From positions 434,001-498,000 of the forward strand of contig JAQSCO010000060.1 of the NCBI GenBank assembly GCA_029945445.1: a DNA stretch of 64,000 nucleotides, read 5' to 3'. The notes below the pieces were generated by a model. That model worked only from the letters and a program-made list of their open reading frames with translations. It was not told the origin of the DNA and did not search any database. This document shows, piece after piece, positions 48,060 through 57,709 of the stretch (the stretch's first letter is position 1; each line of letters begins with the position of its first letter). Position numbers and translations under genes: made by a program. Origin of the DNA: Lacunisphaera sp. (GTDB lineage Bacteria > Verrucomicrobiota > Verrucomicrobiia > Opitutales > Opitutaceae).

Positions 48060-48788
48060 ATGAAAGAAATATCTACCTCCAGTAAATTCAACGCCCTGTG
48101 TATTCTCACTGGGTTGATGTGTATATTGCCAGTCGTCTCTGCGGTGGAAACAAAACCGAATGCCAAGTCTTCAGTGCCTCCGGCGCCGATCACCGGCACG
48201 ATAAGCAACACCAATGCCATTCTGAGCAATGCGATCGGCACCGGCGCCACGACGCCCGCCAGGTTTGCGGGCATCATGTTCGAATTGAAGGAACATCCGG
48301 GCCGGCATTATATATTCAAATCTCCGTCTTTTGAGCACCAAGGCCGCAATCTGCTGAGCGAAGACTTGAAGGGGCTGACGGTCCGCCTGGTGTGCGAACC
48401 GGAAGGCGACGACCCCTCCGCGGTGGAAAGCAATGTGCAGTCGCTGACGTGGGTGCCCCCTCCAGTCGCAACCCAGAACTCCTCTCCCCAGTCTGATCCG
48501 AAGGCTGCAACCGTGTCGGTCGGCGAACGCATCCTTGGTGATCCGGATATTTTCTCGGCGGACTTTGCCAGGCAAGTTAGAGCCGCTGCAGCCGGGGAGG
48601 GATTGGCCGTGCCCGCACCGTGTCCGGAGATGGCCAAGCTCGAAGAGAAATACGGAAATGCCGATAGCGTGAAAGTTGAGGTTGTGAAGGTGAAGGGCGG
48701 CCCGACAGTGATGCTGGCTTTGCACTATTACGGCGATATCGGGCTGGGCGTCGCCAACGAAAGAGTCATGGCTGTGCTCAAGAAATAG
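48060..48788 (+). CDS. Unknown exported protein
   Basis: 242 residues with a likely signal peptide (hydrophobic about 10-28, VVSA). The mature part has a block (about 68-125) resembling a small beta-rich domain (FAGIMFELKEHPGRHYIF core, VRLVCEPEGDD), then a Pro/Ser linker, then about 80 residues ending in VMAVLKK with no recognised family. A+T content is visibly higher than in the flanking housekeeping genes. Its stop is 1 nt before the next start, so the two are co-translated. Confidence 0.65.
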   Translation: MKEISTSSKFNALCILTGLMCILPVVSAVETKPNAKSSVPPAPITGTISNTNAILSNAIGTGATTPARFAGIMFELKEHPGRHYIFKSPSFEHQGRNLLSEDLKGLTVRLVCEPEGDDPSAVESNVQSLTWVPPPVATQNSSPQSDPKAATVSVGERILGDPDIFSADFARQVRAAAAGEGLAVPAPCPEMAKLEEKYGNADSVKVEVVKVKGGPTVMLALHYYGDIGLGVANERVMAVLKK

Positions 48789-48789
48789 C

Positions 48790-49287
48790 ATGGCGCTTGG
48801 CCACTTCAGTCCAAGCCGGGCGAAAGCCAGCTCATCATTCTGGTCCCGTCGTCGGCTTCCCCTGGCATGTCTCGCAATCCTTGCGGTTGCTTTCGCTTGC
48901 GCCCGGCAGCCGCCAACCCTCCAGAAGGAGGCCGTTGAGCACACGCTGAATGGCTGGCTGACGGCCCAGAGTGCGCCATTTTTCAAGGCACTTGGCCAAG
49001 AACCACTGGTGCTGAATGCCACTCTCGAAGTTCTCTCCCTCCCGCCACCGACAGAGCCAGTCAATCCGGCAGAACCTCCGAATCCCAAGGAAATGACGTT
49101 CTTCTTTGAACAACGCGGATACGGTCTATTAATGGTCAGCACCAAACAGAGTGACCAATTAATTGGCACGCAGGGTGGCGGGAAAGCCCGGTTTGAATGG
49201 GATCAACATGCCTGGTATTTGGTCAACGTTCAGTTCAGAAGCGGCGTGGAGATCGCGGACATACACTGGAAGGTTGAAGGTTACTGA
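48790..49287 (+). CDS. Unknown exported or lipoprotein-like protein
   Basis: 165 residues. Basic N-terminus (WSRRR) and hydrophobic core ending AVAFAC; the Cys could be lipidated but the lipobox is imperfect (Ala-Phe-Ala-Cys). The mature part looks like a compact beta-alpha domain (HTLNGWLTAQSAPFFKAL core, QLIGTQGGGKARF, ending DIHWKVEGY). No family recognised. Directly follows the exported protein gene. Confidence 0.6.
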   Translation: MALGHFSPSRAKASSSFWSRRRLPLACLAILAVAFACARQPPTLQKEAVEHTLNGWLTAQSAPFFKALGQEPLVLNATLEVLSLPPPTEPVNPAEPPNPKEMTFFFEQRGYGLLMVSTKQSDQLIGTQGGGKARFEWDQHAWYLVNVQFRSGVEIADIHWKVEGY

Positions 49288-49343
49288 TGGCAGTGCCCCC
49301 TGCCCCGAACTCCCCTGACAGTCCCCGCGTTTTGTGCACGGGT

Positions 49344-49366
49344 GATTTCGCAAGATACGCGGAGCC
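49344..49366 (+). repeat. 23-bp direct repeat, copy B
   Basis: Second copy of the repeat at 47385-47407, same orientation, 67 bp upstream of the zinc-ribbon gene start. The two copies bracket 2 kb with three small unknown genes. Confidence 0.9.
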
Positions 49367-49433
49367 GTCCAATTGGATTTCTGCTAACCTGTCGCGGCAC
49401 GAGTGCTGGGGGCTTGGGCTCTCTGGATACGAC

Positions 49434-49958
49434 ATGCAGATTTTCCGCTCAATAACCTGCCCGCACTGCCGCGCCAGTTTCAGTAGCTTCGGCGGACCAG
49501 TCGCCTGCCCCCGTTGCGGGCAGATTCTTCCGCCGACCGACCCGTCCGCCCGGTCCCCCGGCCGGAACCCGCTGACCAATAAATTTGTCTGGCTGGGACT
49601 GGCGGCCGTGGGCCTTTGTCTGGGACTGGTCGTCTTCTGGACCACCCGGACCAAGACCCACACGGTGTTGTTTTTCGAGAGTGCGGGCGGAGATCAGGTC
49701 AGGGTCAGTTGTGTCGGCCCGCTGGAATTCCGCCTGAACGGCAGTATGCAGCTCGAGCCCAACTACTGGAAGGCCGGGAATGTCTTTGTGCTGCGCAGTG
49801 ACCAGCAGTTGCGCGACGTGTCCGGACAGGCCGGTCACGCCTATCAGTTCCGGAAGGACGAGAGCTTGCGTGATCTTGGCCTCGTGGATCTTCACCAGAC
49901 CAACGAGCAGATCGCCGCCTCATTCGGCGTGAAGTCCTCCGCGCCGCCGAAGCAGTGA
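49434..49958 (+). CDS. Zinc-ribbon membrane protein of unknown function
   Basis: 174 residues from the ATG at 49434. The frame is open further back to 49287, but that part contains the 23-bp repeat and has atypical codons, so I exclude it. N-terminal zinc ribbon CPHC (9-12) and CPRC (25-28), one membrane helix at about 50-70, then an extracytoplasmic or cytoplasmic domain of about 100 residues (VLFFESAGGDQVRV) with a beta pattern. The layout zinc ribbon-helix-domain recurs in this cluster. Confidence 0.65.
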   Translation: MQIFRSITCPHCRASFSSFGGPVACPRCGQILPPTDPSARSPGRNPLTNKFVWLGLAAVGLCLGLVVFWTTRTKTHTVLFFESAGGDQVRVSCVGPLEFRLNGSMQLEPNYWKAGNVFVLRSDQQLRDVSGQAGHAYQFRKDESLRDLGLVDLHQTNEQIAASFGVKSSAPPKQ

Positions 49959-50009
49959 GCCTGCCCGGCAGTGATCGTCCCCCACTCCATTTTTCCCCCA
50001 CCCCCCACA

Positions 50010-51068
50010 ATGAAAAAACTCTCGAAAAAATTCTACCTGATTTCACTGATCCTCGGAGGTCTGGCCGTCATGGGTGCGGTGGGCCAGATCGCCGAGAAAG
50101 GTCAGAAATTCGGCCCGCTGGCGGCGCAGCGCGAGATGGAGGAGAGCTTGGGGCCGTTGCTGCTGGTCATCATCTACCTCACGGTCGTGGTGCTCCGGCT
50201 GTTCTACCAGGCTTGGCAGGCTATCCAGGATGGCCACGCCCGCACCACGCCGGGCAAGGCGGTCGGCCTGCTCCTGGTGCCCTTCTTCAACCTCTATTGG
50301 ATGTTCGTTGCAATTTACGGCTTCGCCAACGATTTCAACGCCTACGTCGACCGCCACGCCCTGAGTGTGCGCAAACTGCCCGCCGGACTGTTCCTGACTT
50401 ACTTAATCCTGGTCAGCGCCTCGTGGATTCCTTTTCTCGGTGTCGCCGCATCCGTCGTTGCTTTCGTCCTTCTTGTCATCATCGCGTGGAAGATTTGCGA
50501 TGGTGTCAACGCCCTCATCGACGCGGCTGCCGCGGGCGCAGCCGTCAGGCCGGCCGGGTTGAACTTCGCCGAACCGCCCCCGCTCGACCCACCGACCGCG
50601 GCCGCATCCGCGACGGATTTTCTGTCCTCGCTCTCGCTCGAAGAGAAACTCGCCGTCAACAACCTGCCCCAGGTCGACTATCAGGCCGTCATCAATGAAA
50701 AGACTCCCGGCGCCGCGCCCTTGGCGGTGATCTCCGACAACCCGCAGGACGCGGCGGGTATGGCCATCCTTCGCAAGGTCAGCGTGGCGGATATTCAGCG
50801 GCTCAAGGAATCGGTGCGTCTCGTCATGAAAGCCGACGAGGTCGCCCGCTCCGGCGGGCCGACCGCCTTCGCCGGCGCGGCCCGGCTCTATGGCCAGGCC
50901 GCCGAAATCAATCCGTTCAACGACCTCGCCCAGATGAGCTGCGGCGTGGCACTGGCCCGCTCGGGCAATCTGCGCGAGGGCGTCCAGTGGGTCGAGAAGG
51001 CGGTTCAGACCAACCCCGGCAACGAGCGCGCCCGCGGCAACCTGCAGGCGATGCGCCGCGGCCCTTGA
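50010..51068 (+). CDS. Membrane protein with C-terminal TPR-like region
   Basis: 352 residues from the ATG at 50010 (MKKLSKKFY). Four to five hydrophobic helices in the first 175 residues, including the segment KAVGLLLVPFFNLYWMFVA typical of DUF4328-like membrane domains. A linker rich in Pro/Ala, then a soluble part ending in a TPR-like unit (about 295-345: AARLYGQAAEINPFNDLAQ core and GVQWVEKAVQTNPGN). Unknown function. 51 bp after the zinc-ribbon gene. Confidence 0.7.
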   Translation: MKKLSKKFYLISLILGGLAVMGAVGQIAEKGQKFGPLAAQREMEESLGPLLLVIIYLTVVVLRLFYQAWQAIQDGHARTTPGKAVGLLLVPFFNLYWMFVAIYGFANDFNAYVDRHALSVRKLPAGLFLTYLILVSASWIPFLGVAASVVAFVLLVIIAWKICDGVNALIDAAAAGAAVRPAGLNFAEPPPLDPPTAAASATDFLSSLSLEEKLAVNNLPQVDYQAVINEKTPGAAPLAVISDNPQDAAGMAILRKVSVADIQRLKESVRLVMKADEVARSGGPTAFAGAARLYGQAAEINPFNDLAQMSCGVALARSGNLREGVQWVEKAVQTNPGNERARGNLQAMRRGP

Positions 51069-51100
51069 GGCAATTCTCCGGTTCTTTCTTCCTTCACATC

Positions 51101-51586
51101 ATGAATACTGAAAACAAACCGAAAGCTTGGATCATCACCGGGTGGGTCTTCTCCGCGCTCTATGTCATCATCGGATTCTCGCAGCTCGGCGGCAGTGGAC
51201 CGTTGCACACGCCGGTCGGCATTTCCGCCCTCATCTGCGCGGCATTGTTCGGCATCGGTGCTTACTACCTGGGCCAGAACAACGCCAAGTCCGCAAAAAT
51301 CTGCTGGATCGTCGGCGGCATATTGGGCCTGCCGCTCGGTCTCGTGATGCTCATCGGCGGCCTCAAACTCGGCAAAACCGCCCCGGTCGAGCCTGCCTCC
51401 CGCCCATCGCCTGTTCCCGAGGCCAAGCCGACTGTCAGCACCGTGCCCGCCGGCGCCATCAGCTGCCCGGCCTGTGGTCACGGCTTCACCCCGCCGCGGA
51501 TCACCATGGCCACACAAGCCGTCATCGACCGCTACGGGCCGAATCCCGTCCAGTGCCCGGGCTGCAAGCACATCTGGAGCCGCTAG
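51101..51586 (+). CDS. Small membrane protein with C-terminal zinc ribbon
   Basis: 161 residues. Three hydrophobic helices (about 10-28, 38-57 and 66-88), a Pro-rich linker, and a C-terminal zinc ribbon CPAC (122-125) and CPGC (152-155). The order is the reverse of the zinc-ribbon/helix gene at 49434. No known family. Starts 32 bp after the TPR-like gene and ends 9 bp before the next. Confidence 0.65.
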   Translation: MNTENKPKAWIITGWVFSALYVIIGFSQLGGSGPLHTPVGISALICAALFGIGAYYLGQNNAKSAKICWIVGGILGLPLGLVMLIGGLKLGKTAPVEPASRPSPVPEAKPTVSTVPAGAISCPACGHGFTPPRITMATQAVIDRYGPNPVQCPGCKHIWSR

Positions 51587-51595
51587 GAGGAAATC

Positions 51596-52507
51596 ATGAA
51601 CTTTCTGAAATCTCTCTTCGCCCCGAAATCGCCGGACGCGGCGCTTCATCCCGCGCAAAAGCATCTCGATGCCGCCGCCGCATTGGTCGACCAGTGGGTC
51701 CAGGTCGAGGTCGCCGGCGAAAAAACCGTCACGCACATTTCCGCCGGGCTCGACGAGGTGGCAAAGGCCCTCGCGGAATTGGATGCCGGGCTCGGCTTGT
51801 GCCCGCTCGACCCGGATCTGCTGGTGGCCAAAGCCTGCGTGCAGCACGCCTCCGCCCAGTTCAAGTCGGCCGAGGAAACCCTCGACCTCCTGCTGCAGCA
51901 CCGGCCGGATCATTTCGAAGCCCGGGCGTGGAAGGACCACTGGGACACCTGGAGCAACGCCCTGCGGTTTCCGCGGTGGGATGAACGCCAGACCCGGCTG
52001 CATCCGGTGATGCAGGCCTACCTGCGGACCGGGCACCGCGTGCAGCTCGTGCGCAGCGGCCTGAGCAAAATCATCGCCATCGTCACGGAGGTGCAGGGAC
52101 CGCCGATTGATCCCAAATCGGAAATCAAGCTCTCCTGGGTGCTCTCCCGCACACCAGCGGGGCCGCTCGTCGCCTATTATGTCAAGATCATCGAGCCGGT
52201 CGGCGAACCGAGCACGATGGAGGCGTTCTTGGCGATCAGCCAACCCGCGCTGTTCTCGCCGATGGAAGGCTATTATCTCGCCCGCCAGCTCGCCCTGACC
52301 CCGTTTTGCTACGTGGTCTTCGTCAGCGGCAACAGCGTCGCATTGAACCGGCAGATTCGCTTCGGACCCAAAACCCGTCAGCAGCTCGCGCAGCTGGCCG
52401 CTGACGTGACGGCCACGACCTCCTACCTACCCCAACCCGAATTCCGCACCGCCATGCAGTGGCACATGCAGCACTTCGACATGAACCGCGTCGTTTTCGA
52501 GAACTAA
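51596..52507 (+). CDS. Unknown cytoplasmic protein
   Basis: 303 residues without signal peptide or membrane helix. The first 110 residues look helical and TPR-like (ALAELDAGLGLCPLDPDLL core, SAEETLDLLLQHRPDHFEA core). The rest (about 130-303) is a mixed alpha/beta domain with no motif I know. A good Shine-Dalgarno (AGGAGG) lies just before the ATG. In the middle of the cluster, so likely part of the same system. Confidence 0.65.
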   Translation: MNFLKSLFAPKSPDAALHPAQKHLDAAAALVDQWVQVEVAGEKTVTHISAGLDEVAKALAELDAGLGLCPLDPDLLVAKACVQHASAQFKSAEETLDLLLQHRPDHFEARAWKDHWDTWSNALRFPRWDERQTRLHPVMQAYLRTGHRVQLVRSGLSKIIAIVTEVQGPPIDPKSEIKLSWVLSRTPAGPLVAYYVKIIEPVGEPSTMEAFLAISQPALFSPMEGYYLARQLALTPFCYVVFVSGNSVALNRQIRFGPKTRQQLAQLAADVTATTSYLPQPEFRTAMQWHMQHFDMNRVVFEN

Positions 52508-52545
52508 GGTCCGTCATTCATAACCACCCCAAGGAGCATCAATCG

Positions 52546-52992
52546 ATGAATAACCAGTCGTTAAAAAAACTTCTCCACGCCTTGCTCGGCGGCCTGCTCA
52601 TACTGGCTGCCACGATTGCCCGGGCAGAAGAACCCAAAGTCACCCAGATACCCGCCAGTCCTGCGTTCATCGAATTGCTGAAAAGTTGGGATCCACAAAT
52701 CTGGTTTTTCACTCCGCTCGACAAGCCTCTCCGTTCCCTGGATGGACTGAAGCGGGAGTCCGTGGCCTGCTGGGGCATGGAGCATTTCCAGCGCATGCAG
52801 GATTTGTTCCGCGTCCTCAATCTCCCCGGCGACGGCGTCAAGGTGATGGGCGATGGCGCCTACAATGACACCCCCGACCGGCCGCTGCTTTACGTGACCT
52901 GGGCTAAATATGCCCCCAATCTGAAAAACGTGCTCAGGATCCAATTCATTTCAGCCGAACCGGCAAAAGAGGTGAAAGAGCCCGTCAAGTAG
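52546..52992 (+). CDS. Unknown small exported protein
   Basis: 148 residues from the ATG at 52546, which has AAGGAG 9 nt upstream. Signal peptide about 1-27, ending ARA. The mature part of about 120 residues (LLKSWDPQIWFF, VMGDGAYNDTPDRPLLYV) has no recognised domain. Ends in a charged tail. Confidence 0.65.
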   Translation: MNNQSLKKLLHALLGGLLILAATIARAEEPKVTQIPASPAFIELLKSWDPQIWFFTPLDKPLRSLDGLKRESVACWGMEHFQRMQDLFRVLNLPGDGVKVMGDGAYNDTPDRPLLYVTWAKYAPNLKNVLRIQFISAEPAKEVKEPVK

Positions 52993-53084
52993 GCAACGAC
53001 ATGGGCCGATTGCAGCGATGTTGTAAATGTCCCCCAGAATCCCCTGGGAATATTGATACCAAACACTGACCAAGGAACAAGCAC

Positions 53085-53636
53085 ATGTCCGTGCTCTTTC
53101 TCAGAATCCTTATCCTCGTCGAAATCGTCCTCGTCGTATTTCTGATTCTGCGACTTCCTTCCCTGCGCCGGCCGAGTGCGTCGCTTTGGATGCTGGCGAC
53201 CTTCTGCGTCGCGGTAGGCACGGTGCTCATGTATAAATCCCATCTGGATTACGGCTGGTGGGGACCACTGGGCTTTCTCAAATACATTCCGGCGCGCATC
53301 CACTTTGTCAGTGTCACATTGCGCGAAAAGGTGAATTCCTGGGGATTCCTGGATCCATTCCTCTACGGCGGAGCGTTTGGCCTCTGCTATCTCGCGGGCG
53401 GCGCTGGATTGATCCGGTTGCGGGCCTGGGCCCGCCGTCTCCTGCTGTGGGTATCCGGTATCCTGGCGACGATGTCGCTTGTCCACTTGGTGGTTTTCCT
53501 ATCACGGCTGGGCCCGGCTGAAGCCGTCTTCGAGGTCGTCCTGCTGGTTTTCTCCTCGGGCAGTCTGTGGTGGCTCTGCCAGCCCGTCTGCACGGCCCAG
53601 TTCCTCCCGCCCAAATTGCCGCCCAGTGAGGCCTGA
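53085..53636 (+). CDS. Unknown integral membrane protein
   Basis: 183 residues with about five hydrophobic helices (about 5-24, 33-50, 90-108, 118-140, 146-165) and a conserved-looking aromatic loop (DYGWWGPLGFL). No family recognised. The 92-bp gap before it contains a small CCCAG/CTGGG inverted repeat (around 53033-53048). Confidence 0.65.
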   Translation: MSVLFLRILILVEIVLVVFLILRLPSLRRPSASLWMLATFCVAVGTVLMYKSHLDYGWWGPLGFLKYIPARIHFVSVTLREKVNSWGFLDPFLYGGAFGLCYLAGGAGLIRLRAWARRLLLWVSGILATMSLVHLVVFLSRLGPAEAVFEVVLLVFSSGSLWWLCQPVCTAQFLPPKLPPSEA

Positions 53637-53681
53637 ACCACCAGGGGCCGGACGCCATCGCTTCGGAGAAATTCACCATCT

Positions 53682-54791
53682 ATGCTCGAGCCAAAAACGC
53701 CAATGCCGCCCTCACTGGAGAATCCGCATCGAATCCCGTCTGCCGCTGCGCCCGATACGGCCAATCCTCAAATCATGACCAAGGTCTTCACGCCGTCCAT
53801 CACACCCGCAGATTTGGCCGAGGCGCTGAAGACGCCGGAAGATTTTGTCCTCTCCGAAAAAGCCCGCGCCGAGCTGACGAGCGGGCGGAATAAATACATC
53901 GGCAAGCAGGCCGGCTACAGCCTCGGGATATTGGCCTTCGGCGCGTTGCTATTGATTGCCGGCAGCATCTTCTCCTTTCCGGGGACCATTATCTTCCGGC
54001 TGGGCGGATTGGTGGTCATGGCCCTCAGTCCGATATTTTTCTTCGGCCAGTTTTTGACTCATTTGCTTCCGCCGAATCAGCTGACGCCCGAGGGCTGCCT
54101 GGCTGAATATCTGTCGAACCTGCTGTCGTATTTCCCCGACTACGAGAAATCGTATCGCGTGCTGGCCCCGGCGACGATGGACGGCTTGACCTTGGACAAC
54201 TTCACCCGGCGCTGGAAAGCGGCGGACGCCGGCTTGAAATCCGTGGTGGCATCGCCGAACCGCGCCCAATGCTCGGTCTGCGGCAAGGTGGCCGGCGGCC
54301 TGTGGTCGTTTCCCCACGGAGCATACACGGGTGAATACGTGCTTTCGGAAGACTATCTGAAGAAGAGCGCGGACTTTCTCCACTGCAGCCTGGGAAATTG
54401 CCCGGCTGTCTACTGTTCCAACTGCTTCGTCAAGCTAGTCGACGGTCGGAGGTGCCGCGCCTGCGGCCGGGCGCTTCAGGGGATGGCACTGAGGATCTTC
54501 ATGGTGGGAGCGAAGATCCAGTTGGAGGAAAATCCGAGCGCGCGCCGCTGCACCAAGGCCACCTCTGACGCAGGCCGGATCGAGCGGCTATGTTGCGAGC
54601 TGAATTTCTCCCCGAAATGCATGATGCCATGGGATGACCGATACGTGTTCCACCCGATCACCAGCAAGGGTGCGCTCGTCTGCCGCCTTCATAACTCCGC
54701 CATCAAGATCGGCGCCAAGTGGTATCTCATGGCCGGTGATCCCGGGACCATGACGGACGCTGAATGCCCACCGGCCACCCCGGCCAAGTAA
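53682..54791 (+). CDS. Unknown membrane protein with cysteine-rich zinc-binding domain
   Basis: 369 residues (a second possible start is the ATG at 53775). Two adjacent hydrophobic helices at about 78-125. The soluble part holds Cys pairs CSVC (about 197-200) and, later, CPAVYCSNC with CRACG (about 239-262), which suggests two zinc sites, one of a RING- or ribbon-like type. A further Cys cluster (RLCCELNFSPKC) follows. No family recognised. Last gene of the unknown run; glnS starts 44 bp later. Confidence 0.65.
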   Translation: MLEPKTPMPPSLENPHRIPSAAAPDTANPQIMTKVFTPSITPADLAEALKTPEDFVLSEKARAELTSGRNKYIGKQAGYSLGILAFGALLLIAGSIFSFPGTIIFRLGGLVVMALSPIFFFGQFLTHLLPPNQLTPEGCLAEYLSNLLSYFPDYEKSYRVLAPATMDGLTLDNFTRRWKAADAGLKSVVASPNRAQCSVCGKVAGGLWSFPHGAYTGEYVLSEDYLKKSADFLHCSLGNCPAVYCSNCFVKLVDGRRCRACGRALQGMALRIFMVGAKIQLEENPSARRCTKATSDAGRIERLCCELNFSPKCMMPWDDRYVFHPITSKGALVCRLHNSAIKIGAKWYLMAGDPGTMTDAECPPATPAK

Positions 54792-54835
54792 CTGCGTCTT
54801 GCCTTACCCGGGCCGATTCCCCTTCTTTGGCGGGA

Positions 54836-56638
<1,803 letters not shown>

Positions 56639-56655
56639 GCCGCCGCCCCCCTCCC

Positions 56656-57414
56656 ATGCTGAACCGCGTCCGCTTCCTCCTCGTCCTCCTCCTGGTAAGC
56701 CTGGTGGGCACGTGCTCGGTGTTCTGGGCCTACGAGCACGGCGTAAATCCGCATATCCGGACGGTTGGCGACACCCTGTGGTGGTGGTTCGTCAGTTCCA
56801 CGACCGTGGGCTACGGCGACATTTCCCCCGTCACCACCCCGGGCCGGTTCGCCGGGGTCATTGCCATCCTCATCGGCGTCTATTTCTACACGAACTTCAT
56901 CACCATCACCGCGGACTCGCTCCATGGCATGACCAATCAGAAACGCCTGGGCACCGCCGTCGTGAAGGCGCGCGGCCATGTGGTCATCTGCGAATACACC
57001 GCCTTTGCCGACGAACTGATCCAAGGCCTGGCCCGCTATCCCGACCTCAGCAGCCGGGAGGTCGTGATCCTCACCGACCTCGTCAAGATCCAACCCTACC
57101 CCCAACATCACTTCGTGCGCGGCGTCCCGCTGAGCCCGGCGGCCCTGCAGCAGGCCAACATCGGGGCGGCCGACTTCATCTTTGTCTTCGCCAACGCCCG
57201 CTACCAGGATCCCGACCTCAAGACGCTGCACATCGTCGCGCGCATCCAGAAGCTGAACCCCACCGCCCGGATCTTTGTCGAGATGATGGACCCGCAGTCG
57301 GCGCTGCTCGCGCATTTGGGCAGTTCCCTCACCATCCTGCCCAGCCGGCAGCTGCTGGAGTCCATCCTGAAGCACCAGGCGATCGATTTGTCCGCTTATC
57401 TGCGGACCGCCTGA
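56656..57414 (+). CDS. Potassium channel with TrkA-N (RCK) domain
   Basis: 252 residues. Helix 1 (about 5-25), pore region with selectivity filter TTVGYGD (about 52-58), helix 2 (about 67-90), then an RCK/TrkA-N-like cytoplasmic domain (about 105-250) starting GHVVICEYTAFADELI and containing DFIFVFANARYQDPD. The nucleotide-binding glycine signature GxGxxG reads CEYTAF here, so classical NAD binding is doubtful. Conducts K+ in response to a cytoplasmic ligand. Starts 17 bp after glnS. Confidence 0.88.
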   Translation: MLNRVRFLLVLLLVSLVGTCSVFWAYEHGVNPHIRTVGDTLWWWFVSSTTVGYGDISPVTTPGRFAGVIAILIGVYFYTNFITITADSLHGMTNQKRLGTAVVKARGHVVICEYTAFADELIQGLARYPDLSSREVVILTDLVKIQPYPQHHFVRGVPLSPAALQQANIGAADFIFVFANARYQDPDLKTLHIVARIQKLNPTARIFVEMMDPQSALLAHLGSSLTILPSRQLLESILKHQAIDLSAYLRTA

Positions 57415-57447
57415 GGCCGCTCAGGCCCGGTGGCGCCAAATAAAAAA

Positions 57448-57466
57448 CCCGCGCGGTTGGCGCGGG
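57448..57466 (-). terminator. Rho-independent terminator for the small exported peptide gene
   Basis: CCCGCGC / GCGCGGG stem with a 5-nt loop. On the minus strand the stem is followed by six T (57447 down to 57442). It lies just beyond the stop of the 61-residue gene and can also face the potassium channel gene from the other side. Confidence 0.82.
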
Positions 57467-57491
57467 CTGGAGCGAGGAAAACACGAGCCGG

Positions 57492-57677
57492 TTACTTGGC
57501 GGCTTTCTTCTTGTGCTTCTTGTGGGCCTTCTTGGCCTGCTTCTGGTGCTTGCCCTTGGCGGACGTAATCTGGGTCGGGGCGGAAGCAGCGGCATCAGGC
57601 GCCGTGACGGGTGCGGCGAAAGCCGTGGCCGTGGCCAAGCTGAGGAGCACGAACGAGAGGGATAGGAGCTTCTTCAT
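57492..57677 (-). CDS. Small exported Lys/His-rich peptide
   Basis: 61 residues. Signal peptide MKKLLSLSFVLLSLATATAFA (core given; cleavage after AFA expected). The mature 40 residues are Ala-rich, then highly basic (KGKHQKQAKKAHKKHKKKAAK in parts: AKKAHKKHKKK). It resembles acid-shock-like or nucleic-acid/metal-binding small proteins of many Proteobacteria in composition only. It has its own terminator and lies 32 bp before the gltX stop region on the same strand. Confidence 0.7.
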   Translation of the reverse strand: MKKLLSLSFVLLSLATATAFAAPVTAPDAAASAPTQITSAKGKHQKQAKKAHKKHKKKAAK

Positions 57678-57709
57678 GATGGGTGTGAGACGTAGCGTGG
57701 CCGCGCCGG

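Noticed and set aside
49287..49433. Extended start for the zinc-ribbon gene at the TGATG overlap
   Set aside because: The extra 49 codons contain the 23-bp repeat, have atypical codon use and come before a zinc ribbon that normally lies at the N-terminus.
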